NCBI GenBank assembly: GCA_045605765.1
Contig: JAZUQQ010000051.1
Location: 120,048 to 184,047, forward strand
DNA: 64,000 nt
Reading direction: 5' to 3'
From: SIG672 sp045605765
GTDB lineage: Bacteria; Bacillota; Clostridia; Oscillospirales; CAG-272
In this document: positions 49,906-59,799 of the stretch, piece after piece
How positions within the stretch are numbered: position 1 is the first letter of the stretch
How the letters are laid out: each line of letters starts with the position of its first letter
Notes under the pieces: model-generated
The model's database searches: none
Told to the model about the DNA's origin: nothing
The model's input: only the letters and a program-made list of their open reading frames with translations
Program-made: the position numbers and the translations under genes

Positions 49906-50784
49906 ATGCAAATTATCATACTTACGGGAATGTCGGGCGCGGGAAAATCGAGCGCAGGACAGGCACTTGAAGATTTCGGATATTACAAGGTCGACAATAT
50001 GCCTGTGTCAATGCTTCGCGAGTTTGCCGAGCTCTGCCATAATTCCAAGCTAGGACAAAAGGATATCGTATACACCGTGGATATACGCGCCGAAAGAGAA
50101 TTTTCGACGCTGCTCGACACGGTGGAAAAGATAAAGAAAGAATTTGATTGCAAATTCAGAATAATATTTATGGACGCTTCCGACGAAGCGATAATCGCGC
50201 GGTATAAGGAAAGCCGCCATATTCACCCCTACGTCGTTTCCGATGGAATTCCGCTCGCCGAGGCTCTCGTGCGCGAGCGCGCAGTACTTTCGGTTCTCAG
50301 AGAGTCGGCAAACGACGTGATAGATACAACGAGTCTGCGCACTTCGCAGATGCGAGATATGCTTTCGGATGTACTCGATAACGAAAAGCCGGGAAAATTC
50401 ACGCTGACTTGTATGACCTTTGGATTTAAATACGGAGCGCCTACTGATGCCGATCTGGTTTTTGACGTCAGATGTTTTGCGAATCCGCATTACGATCCCG
50501 AGCTTAGACCGCTTACCGGACTCGACGAGGTTATAAGAAAGTTTGTATTTGATGACAAAAATGCCGTCAAATTTCTTGACAAGCTTGATGAGATGCTATC
50601 GTTTATGATACCACTCTATATAGAAGAAGGAAAAGCACACCTTACGGTGGCTATCGGTTGCACAGGGGGACGCCATCGCTCTGTGGCTATTGCATATGAG
50701 CTTTGCAGACGCTTCGAAAATAAAATGAAAGATATAAGAACGGTGCTATGTCATCGAGATATAAGCAAGCAAAAAAATATCTAA
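49906..50784 (+). CDS. rapZ: RNase adapter / nucleotide-binding protein RapZ (YvcJ)
   Basis: A 292-residue P-loop protein: Walker A GMSGAGKS at residues 8-15, FGFKYGAPTDADLVFDVR and CTGGRHRSVAIAYEL (about residues 250-264) as in RapZ/YvcJ. In Enterobacteria RapZ tunes GlcN6P synthase mRNA; in Firmicutes the role is linked to wall metabolism and competence. It directly precedes whiA, with no yvcK gene between them, unlike the common yvcJ-yvcK-yvcL order. Confidence 0.94.
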   Translation: MQIIILTGMSGAGKSSAGQALEDFGYYKVDNMPVSMLREFAELCHNSKLGQKDIVYTVDIRAEREFSTLLDTVEKIKKEFDCKFRIIFMDASDEAIIARYKESRHIHPYVVSDGIPLAEALVRERAVLSVLRESANDVIDTTSLRTSQMRDMLSDVLDNEKPGKFTLTCMTFGFKYGAPTDADLVFDVRCFANPHYDPELRPLTGLDEVIRKFVFDDKNAVKFLDKLDEMLSFMIPLYIEEGKAHLTVAIGCTGGRHRSVAIAYELCRRFENKMKDIRTVLCHRDISKQKNI

Positions 50785-50814
50785 ATATCTGAAAATACGA
50801 AAGGAATGGGTGAT

Positions 50815-51711
50815 ATGTCCTTTTCTTCCGAAATTAAAACAACGGTAAGTACAGTAAATATCAAAAAGCCTTGTTGCAGGGCATCGGTAATATATGGAAT
50901 GCTTTTCCCTCTTAACGAGTTTATGGGAGCTCCGCTGAATTTTACCACCGACAACGAAGGAGTGGCTAATCTTTTCAGTGCGATGATGAGATCGACATTC
51001 GGTACAAAGGTTACTTTTACTACAGGCGAGCGTCTTTCACGAGCGAGAGAAGCGCAGAATTTTTATCGACTCGATTATCCCGGCCTTGATATCATGAATA
51101 ATATAAACGAAAAATTTTCGAGTAGGGAGATAGTAAAAGAAGACCTCTTTTGCTGTGAATCGTGCGTAGGATCGTTTATGCGAGGTCTTTTTCTCTCGTG
51201 TGGCTCAGTTACCGATCCAAACAGGGGATACCATCTGGAATTTTCGGTATCGAACGATAAAAAATGCTTTGCGCTTATGGAATATCTGAATTCAAACGGA
51301 TTTCCCGCAAGGCGCACGGTAAGACGAGGAGTTTCGTCGCTATACATAAAGGAAAGCGAAAGTATCGAGGATTTTATGACATTTATAGGTGCGGCTCAGG
51401 CATCACTGTCTATTATGAATGCCAAAATAGTGCGTGATATACGAAACAATGTCAACAGACGAATGAACTGCGATTCTGCAAATCTCTTTAAAACAACGGG
51501 AGCCGCCACGGTACAGTCACACGCTATAAAGCATCTTATGGAGACGGGAAGGTTTGATTTTTTGCCCGATCAACTCAAAGAGACGGCAAAACTCAGGCTC
51601 CAAAATCCGCAAGCTTCTCTTGAAGAGCTGGCTCAACTTCATAAGGAAAATATAAGTAAGTCGGGCGTGAGCCACAGACTTGCAAAAATAGTGGATTTCG
51701 ATAACAAATAA
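50815..51711 (+). CDS. whiA: Sporulation/cell-division regulator WhiA
   Basis: A 298-residue protein with a LAGLIDADG-like N-terminal domain (GSFMRGLFLSCGSVTDPNRGYHLEFSV) and a C-terminal HTH (SLEELAQLHKENISKSGVSHRLAKI) as in WhiA. ATG 50815 is chosen: AAAGGA sits 9 nt upstream, while ATG 50806 is too close to it. In Bacillus it affects cell division and nucleoid segregation. Confidence 0.94.
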   Translation: MSFSSEIKTTVSTVNIKKPCCRASVIYGMLFPLNEFMGAPLNFTTDNEGVANLFSAMMRSTFGTKVTFTTGERLSRAREAQNFYRLDYPGLDIMNNINEKFSSREIVKEDLFCCESCVGSFMRGLFLSCGSVTDPNRGYHLEFSVSNDKKCFALMEYLNSNGFPARRTVRRGVSSLYIKESESIEDFMTFIGAAQASLSIMNAKIVRDIRNNVNRRMNCDSANLFKTTGAATVQSHAIKHLMETGRFDFLPDQLKETAKLRLQNPQASLEELAQLHKENISKSGVSHRLAKIVDFDNK

Positions 51712-51731
51712 TAGCAAAGGAGCAATACGGT

Positions 51732-54700
51732 ATGACAGATTTTGTGCATCTTCATCTGCACAGTGAATATAGCCTGCTTGACGGTGCTTGCCGTGTTGCA
51801 GATATTCCCAAAAAAGCGAAAGAACTCGGACAAAGTGCGGTTGCGATCACAGATCACGGGGTAATGTATGGGGTCGTGGATTTCTATAAGGCTTGTAAAA
51901 ACGAAGGCATAAAGCCGATAATCGGTTGCGAGGTCTATCTTGCAGAGGGTAGTCGCTTTGATAAAAAGCATACGGGAAGATATTTTAATACACATCTGGT
52001 GCTGCTTGTTAAAGACGAGATCGGATACAAAAATCTCTCGTATCTGGTTTCTTCGGCATTTACCGACGGATTTTATGTGAAGCCGAGAATAGATCTTGAA
52101 ATTCTGAGAGAGCATTCAGAGGGACTCGTCTGCCTTTCGGGTTGTCTTTCGGGATATATGTCAAGAGCAATCCTTGCCGACGATGCTTCTGCCGCTGAAA
52201 ATTTTGCGCTCAGAATGAAGGCTCTTTTTGGCGAGGATTTCTATATCGAACTTCAAGATCAGGGTCTTTCCGATCAAAAAAAAGTAAATACCGAGCTTGT
52301 TAAGATAGCAAAGAAAAATAACATCGGACTAGTTGCGACGAATGATGCGCACTACATTTCAAAAGAGGACGCAAAGGTGCAGTCTATACTTGTCTGTGTG
52401 CAGACGGGAAACAAGCTCTCTGACGAAAATCCGCTTGGATTTGAGACCGATGAGTTCTATCTCAAAGGCTGTGACGAGATGGAAAGGTTGTTTGCAGCGA
52501 TACCCGAAGCTCTCGAAAATACGGTAAGGATAGCCCAAAAATGCAATTACGATTTCGAATTCGGAAAATTAAAGCTCCCCACATACACACCTGATGACGG
52601 ATCTTCTCCGAGGGATTTTCTCAAAAAACTCACATACGAGGGGTATGAGAAGAAAAAAGCCGAGGGCAAGATAGTTTTCAGTGAAAAACACACTGAGGAC
52701 GATTACAAGGCTCGCATACTTTATGAGCTTCTTATGATAGAGAAGATGGGATATTCGCAGTATTATCTCATCGTGCGTGATTTTGTAAATTACGCAAGGG
52801 AAAACGGAATACAGACAGGACCGGGGCGTGGCTCAGGAGCAGGAAGTCTTGTTGCTTATCTCGTTGGCATAACTGACGTTGATTCTATAAAATACGAGCT
52901 TCTTTTCGAGAGATTTTTAAATCCCGAAAGAGTGAGCATGCCCGACTTTGATATTGATTTCTGCTATATCCGCCGAGATGAGGTAATAAAATACGTTATA
53001 TCGCGATATGGCGAGGATAGGGTATCTCAGATAATCACCTTCGGAACTCTTGCGGCGAGGGCTGCAGTCCGCGACGTCGGACGAGTGCTCGGAATGTCTT
53101 ATGACGAGGTCGATAAGGTCTCAAAGATGATACCGAGGGATCTTAAAATAACGCTTGCCGACGCGCTTAAATCGAGCAAAGAGCTTGCAGAGGCGTATAA
53201 TTCAAGTGTTGAAACCAAAACTCTTATCGATTACGCGTCTAAGATAGAAGGAATGCCGAGACACGCCTCGACCCACGCGGCGGGTGTGGTTATTACCGAA
53301 GATCCCGTCTGCTCCTATCTCCCGCTTGCCACAAACGGAGATAGCGTAGTGACTCAGTTCGATATGGATACGGTTGCAAATCTCGGACTTCTTAAATTTG
53401 ATTTTCTTGCGCTTCGTAACCTTACCATAATTGCAGACGCAGAAGCTGAGATAAGAAAGACAGAGCCTGATTTTTCGATAGAAAAGGTGACCTTTGACGA
53501 TCCCGAAACCTACGAACTGTTTTCGCAGGGCAGGACTGAAGGCGTCTTCCAGTTTGAATCTTCGGGTATAAAAAGGCTACTCATAAATATGAAGCCGAAA
53601 AATATCGAGGATATTATGCTCGCTCTTTCTCTTTACAGACCCGGACCAATGGATTCTATACCGCGCTTTTTGGCAAACCGAAAAGATCAGTCTAAGGTCA
53701 CTTATAAGACCGAGCAGTTGCGTGACATACTTGAAAACACCTCAGGCTGCATAATCTATCAGGAACAGGTTATGCAGATCTGCCGAAGGATAGCAAATTA
53801 TTCCTACGGCAAAGCGGATATGGTTCGACGCGCTATGTCTAAGAAAAAGACTGAGGAAATGGAAAAAGAACGTGAGACCTTCGTTGGCGGTGCGAAAGAT
53901 AACTTTATTTCGGAACAAACCGCAAACGAGATTTTTGACGAGATGGCAGGCTTTGCAAAGTATGCCTTCAATAAATCTCACGCGGCAGCGTATTCGATAA
54001 CCTCATACAGGACGGCGTATCTTAAAGCGCATTACGGCGCGCAGTATTATGCCGCACTCCTCAGTTCGGTTATGGGAAATACCCCGAAAATGTCCGAATA
54101 TATCGCAGATGCGCGCAAAATGGGACTTTCTGTTCTCCCGCCCGATATAAACGAAAGCAACGCCGGATTTACCGTGAAGGGAAATAAGATAAGATTCGGA
54201 CTAGCCGCGGTAAAGGGTGTAGGAGAAGCACTTGCAAACGCTATTTCCACAGAGCGCGCTTGTGGAGCTTATAAATCGTTTGACGACTTTATAGGACGTA
54301 TGACTTGCAGAGAGCTTAACAGACAGTCACTTCTTGCGCTTATCAGCGTAGGCGCGCTTGATAGCTTCGGTATTGCCCGAAGCGCTCTCGTTGAGTCGCT
54401 CGATATAGTTCTCGAAAACGCTTCTGCCGCAAAAAGACGAAATCTCGACGGACAGCTCGATCTTTTTTCCGTACTTTCGGAAAATGCCGAAGCAAGTGCC
54501 GCGATTTCTCCTTCGTTCGAGTATCCGAGCATTCCCGAATACGATGCGCACAAAAAGCTCGCACTCGAAAAGGAATATATCGGAATATATATTTCGGGTA
54601 GTATTTTAGATGACTATTCAAGGAATATTTCAGATATTTCACCGTTAAGTATATCGACCGTCAATGCAAGTGCTAACGAGGAAAACGAAGAATACGGAGC

Positions 54701-55268
54701 AGTGGCAGACAGGCAGACGGTGAATGTCGCGGGCATTGTTACCGCATCAAATAAAAAAGTCACCAAAAACGGTAATATGATGGCGATACTCACGCTTGAG
54801 GATAAGAGTGCGCAGATAAAGGTACTTGTATTTTCAAACGTTTTTGAAAAATTTGCGTCTCTTACAAACGCAGACGCTATAATAAGCGTTGTTGGTGATG
54901 TTTCGATGAAGGACGACGGCACTGCCGAGATAATCGCGAAAAAGCTTTCTCCGCTCATTCATAACAGTCGGTACGAGTACCAACGCAAAAGAGACGAAAA
55001 AGTTGCTGAGCCCCGCGAAACACCGAAAACTAATGAGAATCTGCATACCTCGAAAGTATATATTAAGGTTCCAAGCGTTGACAGTGAGCAGTACAAACGG
55101 GTACTCGCGCTCGTCGAAATATTCAGCGAAGGAAGCTGTGAGGTCGTTTTTTACGACAGCGCAACCTCTTCTTATAAAAAAATGTCTTCGATGCATCTTG
55201 AAGTCACAGATAACGTTTACAGGCTGCTCTCTGATATATGCGGAAAAGAAAATGTAATTTTAAAGTAA
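51732..55268 (+). CDS. dnaE: DNA polymerase III alpha subunit (DnaE)
   Basis: A 1178-residue replicative polymerase. N-terminal PHP domain (residues 1-210, HLHLHSEYSLLDGA and ITDHGVMYG), palm motifs GPGRGSGAGSLVAYLVGI and PDFDIDF with catalytic Asp405 and Asp407, helix-hairpin-helix region (GVGEAL) and an OB fold near residue 1000 (VNVAGIVTASNKKVTKNGNMMAIL). The layout is DnaE1/DnaE3-like, not PolC. It is the largest gene here and starts 20 nt after whiA. Confidence 0.96.
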   Translation: MTDFVHLHLHSEYSLLDGACRVADIPKKAKELGQSAVAITDHGVMYGVVDFYKACKNEGIKPIIGCEVYLAEGSRFDKKHTGRYFNTHLVLLVKDEIGYKNLSYLVSSAFTDGFYVKPRIDLEILREHSEGLVCLSGCLSGYMSRAILADDASAAENFALRMKALFGEDFYIELQDQGLSDQKKVNTELVKIAKKNNIGLVATNDAHYISKEDAKVQSILVCVQTGNKLSDENPLGFETDEFYLKGCDEMERLFAAIPEALENTVRIAQKCNYDFEFGKLKLPTYTPDDGSSPRDFLKKLTYEGYEKKKAEGKIVFSEKHTEDDYKARILYELLMIEKMGYSQYYLIVRDFVNYARENGIQTGPGRGSGAGSLVAYLVGITDVDSIKYELLFERFLNPERVSMPDFDIDFCYIRRDEVIKYVISRYGEDRVSQIITFGTLAARAAVRDVGRVLGMSYDEVDKVSKMIPRDLKITLADALKSSKELAEAYNSSVETKTLIDYASKIEGMPRHASTHAAGVVITEDPVCSYLPLATNGDSVVTQFDMDTVANLGLLKFDFLALRNLTIIADAEAEIRKTEPDFSIEKVTFDDPETYELFSQGRTEGVFQFESSGIKRLLINMKPKNIEDIMLALSLYRPGPMDSIPRFLANRKDQSKVTYKTEQLRDILENTSGCIIYQEQVMQICRRIANYSYGKADMVRRAMSKKKTEEMEKERETFVGGAKDNFISEQTANEIFDEMAGFAKYAFNKSHAAAYSITSYRTAYLKAHYGAQYYAALLSSVMGNTPKMSEYIADARKMGLSVLPPDINESNAGFTVKGNKIRFGLAAVKGVGEALANAISTERACGAYKSFDDFIGRMTCRELNRQSLLALISVGALDSFGIARSALVESLDIVLENASAAKRRNLDGQLDLFSVLSENAEASAAISPSFEYPSIPEYDAHKKLALEKEYIGIYISGSILDDYSRNISDISPLSISTVNASANEENEEYGAVADRQTVNVAGIVTASNKKVTKNGNMMAILTLEDKSAQIKVLVFSNVFEKFASLTNADAIISVVGDVSMKDDGTAEIIAKKLSPLIHNSRYEYQRKRDEKVAEPRETPKTNENLHTSKVYIKVPSVDSEQYKRVLALVEIFSEGSCEVVFYDSATSSYKKMSSMHLEVTDNVYRLLSDICGKENVILK

Positions 55269-55414
55269 GTTTTTATAATTTACTCTTTGTACAATTATAT
55301 GAGGATAAATTTTCACAGTATTGTTGTATCATAAATACTGATAAAATCTTCTTTTTGTGGAAATATAACCATAGATAATCAAAAGATAAAGATAACAAGT
55401 GAGAGGCTTTATAA

Positions 55415-57895
55415 GTGAGAAACAAAAAAGAGAAAACTGCCGAAGAAATAAAAAAGAATAATGAAGCTCTCGGTAATATTCCGAAGATTATGCTGAAAGC
55501 GGTGGGTAAAAGTATTCTTGCCGTATTCAACGTAATAATGACCGTCGGTCTTATCGGAGTTATTGCTGCCGCTATCATCGGATGTGCATTTCTTCTGTAT
55601 ATCACCAACAATGTCGATATGAGTGTTGACGATATAATGGTGATAACCCAGAACAATGAGCTTGCTACGAGACTTTATTATTACGACGATGAAGGAAATC
55701 TTGTTGAGAATACCGATGAAAACATAAGCACGGGCACCGGTGCTTCGTGGGTGGAATACGAAGATATTCCTACCTATCTCAGAGACGCTTTTATTGCTAT
55801 TGAAGACCACCGTTTCTGGGATCATAACGGAGTTGACTGGATAGGAACTACTCGCGCAGCGATAACATTCTTTATACCGATAGGGGACGACCGAGGCGGG
55901 TCTACACTTACTCAGCAGCTTGTCAAGAACCTTACGGGCGATGACGATTATTCGATACAGAGAAAAATACAGGAAATATTCCGTGCAATGAACCTTGAAA
56001 AGGAGCTTGGCGGAGATAAGACTGTCATAATAGAGCAGTACTGTAACATAGTTTATTTCGCTCAGGGAGCGTACGGTGTTCAGGAAGCGGCTCAGACTTA
56101 TTTCGGAAAGGACGCTAAGGATCTTAGTCTTGTTGAGTGCGCTGCGCTGGCGTCGATCGTACAGAATCCATCGAGATGGGATCCTAAGATCTATCCTGAG
56201 AATAATCAGTACAGGCGTAGAGTAATCCTTAAAGAAATGTTCAAGCAGGGACTCATAACCAGAGCAGAATATGATGAGGCATATAATGCGGAGCTTGATC
56301 TTTATAGTTGGAAGCAGAATAAGGTCGAGAACGAGGAAACTACAAACAAGTCAAAATACACCTCTTGGTATACCGACGTTGTAATATCGGAAGGAATCTC
56401 TCTGCTTGCTAAAAGGTACGGAGTGGCAAGTAACGTTGCACAAAGTATGTTTTTCAGAGGCGGTTATCAGATAATTACCGCATTTGACCCCGAAATCCAA
56501 GCGATTATTGAAAAGCACTATGCAGAACCAAACGCCTATTTTAAGAATTCTGAGGTCCTTAATTACCAGTCCGCTTTTATAATCATAGACCACGAAACCG
56601 GTCAAATAAAGGGACTCGTCGGAGGTCGCGGAGAAAAAACGGGAAGCCGAATATTCAACCGCGCCACCCAAGCAAAGAGATCTCCCGGATCTTCTATGAA
56701 GCCGATAGGAGCGTATGCGCTTGCGGTAGATAAGGGGCTTATAGATTATAGCACGGTAATGGAGGATACACCATATACGATAAGCGGAAAATCAGGATGG
56801 CCTAAAAACTGGAACAGGAGGTACGGCGGTTGCGTGACTATGGAGTATGCCGTCGCGCAGTCTAAGAATACCGTTCCCGTAAAACTGGTAGCTTCGTTGG
56901 GAATCAATACCGTGTATAATTTCCTTAACAAGACTCTCGGAATAAGTACGCTCGTAAGTGGCGGAGCGCGTTCTGATAAAAACCTTTCGTCCCTTGCCCT
57001 TGGAGGTATGACATACGGAGTAACGCTTAGAGAAATAACCACTGCGTATGGTATTTTCCCATCCGGCGGAGTTTTTACCGATTCCTATACGATAATTTCT
57101 ATTCTTGATGCCGACGGAAACGTTGTAGTCAGTCAAGCGCCCGAACAGCATATAGCAATAAAAGAGGAAAGCGCACAGACTATGGTAAGGTTTATGGAAT
57201 CGGTTGTAAATTACGGTACCGCAGAAACGTATACGTCCAAATGTAAGAGAATGGGACTTAGTATCGCAGGCAAAACGGGAACTACCGATAACGATTTCGA
57301 CCAGTGGTTTGTGGGATATTCCCCTTACTATACCGCAGGAGTTTGGATCGGTTACGACCAGAACCAAAGCCTTGGAAGTACCCAGGGATGTCATGTCAAG
57401 ATATGGGACGCCATTATGTCGGATGTTCATAAGGCTAAGCTTACAAGTCAAGGTGTAAAGCTCCGTGATTTTGACAGAAATCTTCTGATTCAGGCGTACT
57501 TCTGTATGGATTCGGGTAAGCTTGTTACAGATGTGTGTAACTCGGATGCCCGTGGAAGCAGACTCAGTAAAGGATACTTTACCAAAGACACCTTGCCTAC
57601 CGAGGAATGTGATATTCACATCAAAGTAAAATGGTGTACTGTTCACAATAAAGAAGCAAACGAATATTGCCCGGAGGAGACAACAGTAACCAAGATTCTT
57701 CTTAAAATCGACAGAAGCTATATCCCCGAAGGTTTTATGTTCACTATCGTTGATGCCCCATATATTTATAAACCGAGTGCCCCGTGTACTTTGCACGAGA
57801 AGGTAGAGGAACTTCCCGATGATCCGAACGATGATCCCGAAAACGAATCGGGAGACGGAAATGGCAATCAGGACACTCAGAATCCGATAGAATAA
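55415..57895 (+). CDS. Class A penicillin-binding protein (PBP1A type)
   Basis: A 826-residue bifunctional wall synthase. A membrane helix lies at about residues 31-58; the glycosyltransferase GT51 has catalytic Glu130 in EDHRFWDHNGVD and GGSTLTQQLVKN. The transpeptidase shows SxxK (Ser426-Lys429, SSMK), SxN (SKN) and KTG (620-622). An acidic disordered tail ends the protein. GTG 55415 follows GAGAGG. The order dnaE-PBP is plausible but not fixed. Confidence 0.95.
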   Translation: MRNKKEKTAEEIKKNNEALGNIPKIMLKAVGKSILAVFNVIMTVGLIGVIAAAIIGCAFLLYITNNVDMSVDDIMVITQNNELATRLYYYDDEGNLVENTDENISTGTGASWVEYEDIPTYLRDAFIAIEDHRFWDHNGVDWIGTTRAAITFFIPIGDDRGGSTLTQQLVKNLTGDDDYSIQRKIQEIFRAMNLEKELGGDKTVIIEQYCNIVYFAQGAYGVQEAAQTYFGKDAKDLSLVECAALASIVQNPSRWDPKIYPENNQYRRRVILKEMFKQGLITRAEYDEAYNAELDLYSWKQNKVENEETTNKSKYTSWYTDVVISEGISLLAKRYGVASNVAQSMFFRGGYQIITAFDPEIQAIIEKHYAEPNAYFKNSEVLNYQSAFIIIDHETGQIKGLVGGRGEKTGSRIFNRATQAKRSPGSSMKPIGAYALAVDKGLIDYSTVMEDTPYTISGKSGWPKNWNRRYGGCVTMEYAVAQSKNTVPVKLVASLGINTVYNFLNKTLGISTLVSGGARSDKNLSSLALGGMTYGVTLREITTAYGIFPSGGVFTDSYTIISILDADGNVVVSQAPEQHIAIKEESAQTMVRFMESVVNYGTAETYTSKCKRMGLSIAGKTGTTDNDFDQWFVGYSPYYTAGVWIGYDQNQSLGSTQGCHVKIWDAIMSDVHKAKLTSQGVKLRDFDRNLLIQAYFCMDSGKLVTDVCNSDARGSRLSKGYFTKDTLPTEECDIHIKVKWCTVHNKEANEYCPEETTVTKILLKIDRSYIPEGFMFTIVDAPYIYKPSAPCTLHEKVEELPDDPNDDPENESGDGNGNQDTQNPIE

Positions 57896-57900
57896 AAAAA

Positions 57901-57938
57901 CAGACCGACTCATATTTTTATATGAGCGGTCTTTTTTT
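57901..57938 (+). terminator. Terminator after the PBP gene
   Basis: AGACCGACTCATAT pairs with ATATGAGCGGTCT, then seven T residues. Confidence 0.85.
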
Positions 57939-57955
57939 ATGAAAAGGAGAGGGTT

Positions 57956-58459
57956 ATGAATATAAGATTTGATTTTAAAAAGGAATGTTACTGTGTTGAT
58001 TTAAGGAGGGCAATAATATTTTCTGCGGTGTTTATCGGTGTGTGGATGCTCGTCTGTTTTGGCTCGGGAGACACACATATATATTCACTCCTTCTTTTGC
58101 CAAGATTTGCGCCGAGACTGTCTGTATGCGCAGTATTTTGGATAATCGGATTTGCATTTGTCGGGTTTGCGCTTGAAATAATACTTTCCTCGTGTCGAGC
58201 ACCAAGCCGCAAAAGGATAAAAGTTATCACATCACTTTTGTTAATGTCTATTATTTGGTATATTTGGTTTCCGCTCTTTTTTGGATTTAACGCTTTTTTT
58301 CTTTCCTTTGTAGCTTGTCTGTTTAGTACCATCATCGCTTTTTCGACCTTTAAAAGACTTTTAAGGATTTGTCCACCGTCGGCACTCCTCGTAGGAATAT
58401 GCCTTCTTTGGAATATTTATTTTACCTGCGTTAATTTCTGCATAATTATATTAAATTAA
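57956..58459 (+). CDS. TspO/MBR-family membrane protein
   Basis: A 167-residue protein with five transmembrane helices. It fits the TspO layout: LLPRFAPRLSVCAVFWIIGFAFVGFALEI near residues 36-65, WYIWFPLFFGFNAFF near 100-115 and LLWNIYFTCVNFCIIILN at the C-terminus. The family binds porphyrins or cholesterol-like ligands and affects tetrapyrrole handling or stress. The similarity is clear in pattern but not strong, and other five-helix families are possible. AAAAGGAGAGG precedes ATG 57956. Confidence 0.7.
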   Translation: MNIRFDFKKECYCVDLRRAIIFSAVFIGVWMLVCFGSGDTHIYSLLLLPRFAPRLSVCAVFWIIGFAFVGFALEIILSSCRAPSRKRIKVITSLLLMSIIWYIWFPLFFGFNAFFLSFVACLFSTIIAFSTFKRLLRICPPSALLVGICLLWNIYFTCVNFCIIILN

Positions 58460-58481
58460 GAACGAAAAAGCTAATAAGGTA

Positions 58482-58510
58482 TTGAAAAAAAGAAGAAAAT
58501 GTATTATAAT
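58482..58510 (+). promoter_or_regulatory. coaE promoter
   Basis: TTGAAA (58482-58487), 17-nt spacer, TATAAT (58505-58510). Confidence 0.8.
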
Positions 58511-58558
58511 AATATGGAAATATCATTACTTAAAGTAAAACGAAAGGAGCGTGCTTAG

Positions 58559-59152
58559 ATGAAGGTAATAGGACTTACGGGAAGTAGTGGGAGCGGAAAA
58601 AGCTACGTTTGTAACATTTTCGCATCTTACTCTGTAAGATCAATAGATGCCGACAAGATCGTACACGCTCTTTATAAAAAAGACGATACGTGTAAGGAAG
58701 AACTAAGAAGAGAATTTGGAGATAGTATATTTAATCCTTATGGATCGGTTTGCCGCACACGGCTTCGCAAAATAGTTTTTTCAGATAAGGAAAAGCTGCA
58801 AAGACTTAATAAAATTGTGCATAAGCACGTTGTCAAAAAAATTGATGAAAAATTAAAAGATGCTTCGGAAAAGGGAAAAAAAGCAATAATAATCGATGCG
58901 CCGCTGCTTTATGAGGCAGGTATAGATTCAATGTGCGATTTTGTGATCGCCGTAGTCGCCGATGTTAATATAAGAAAAGAGCGTTTAGCAAGGCGCGACG
59001 GACTGGACCTCGAGAATATCGAGCATAGAATCAGAAATCAACATACTGATGATTTTTTTGAGGAAAAAGCTGATTATGTTATAATAAATAACGGAATGGA
59101 AGAGCTCGTGCCTCAAATAGAAAAGATCCTAAAAGCGGAGGGACTCGCGTGA
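58559..59152 (+). CDS. coaE: Dephospho-CoA kinase
   Basis: A 197-residue P-loop kinase performing the last step of coenzyme A synthesis. Walker A is GSSGSGKS (8-15); SIDADKIVHALY, LPLLYEAG-type PLLYEAG and RLARRDG match CoaE. CGAAAGGAG precedes ATG 58559. It overlaps the next gene by 4 nt and has its own promoter. Confidence 0.94.
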   Translation: MKVIGLTGSSGSGKSYVCNIFASYSVRSIDADKIVHALYKKDDTCKEELRREFGDSIFNPYGSVCRTRLRKIVFSDKEKLQRLNKIVHKHVVKKIDEKLKDASEKGKKAIIIDAPLLYEAGIDSMCDFVIAVVADVNIRKERLARRDGLDLENIEHRIRNQHTDDFFEEKADYVIINNGMEELVPQIEKILKAEGLA

Positions 59153-59757
59153 GAAATCGAAACTCAAAGCGAATAGACGGCGCACTTAACTTTTCGATCT
59201 TTTTGATATTTCTCGTTACATTTGCCATAATAGCACTCATAGTTTTGGCGGCGGTAAAATATTTTCCCATGCTTTTCGAAGAAGTGGACAAGCTTGCCTA
59301 TCCGCTCAAATACGAGTACGAAATAAGTGCGGCTTCCGAAGAATTTTCTGTACCAAAAGAAACAATATGTGCAGTCATATACGCCGAAAGCTCGTTTGAC
59401 AAGGATGCAAGGTCGTCTGCGGGCGCACTTGGTCTTATGCAGATAATGCCTTCCACCTTCAAGGATATACAAAAGGCTCTGAAAACCGACTATACGGAAG
59501 ATGATCTCTTTGACCCTGCGGTGAATATCCGCGCGGGTACTTATTATCTTTCATATCTTTACAGACAGCTTGGAGATTGGGAGACGGTACACGCGGCGTA
59601 TAATGCGGGTATTGGTAAAGTGTGGAATTGGCTGGAAGATGAAAGATATTCGGAAGACGGAAAGTTGACTTATATTCCATATGGCGAGACGAAAAACTAT
59701 GTCAAGAAAATAGAGACCGCAAAGGAAAAATACGCGTCGCTTTATTTTGAAAAATAA
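59149..59757 (+). CDS. Membrane-anchored lytic transglycosylase (SLT domain)
   Basis: A 202-residue protein with one N-terminal helix (about residues 16-38) and a C-terminal goose-lysozyme-like SLT domain. Catalytic Glu80 sits in YAESSFDKDARSSAGALGLMQIMPSTF, and AAYNAGIGKVWNW is the second family motif. It cleaves peptidoglycan glycan strands, probably on the outer face of the membrane. The start is GTG 59149, overlapping the coaE stop. A CoaE-transglycosylase pair is common in Firmicutes. Confidence 0.92.
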   Translation: MRNRNSKRIDGALNFSIFLIFLVTFAIIALIVLAAVKYFPMLFEEVDKLAYPLKYEYEISAASEEFSVPKETICAVIYAESSFDKDARSSAGALGLMQIMPSTFKDIQKALKTDYTEDDLFDPAVNIRAGTYYLSYLYRQLGDWETVHAAYNAGIGKVWNWLEDERYSEDGKLTYIPYGETKNYVKKIETAKEKYASLYFEK

Positions 59758-59799
59758 TTATTAATTATAATATAAGGTTTAAATAAGGAGAACAAAATT

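Noticed and set aside
56792..57913. 373-residue minus-strand frame opposite the PBP
   Set aside because: Antisense to a certain PBP gene and without any domain.
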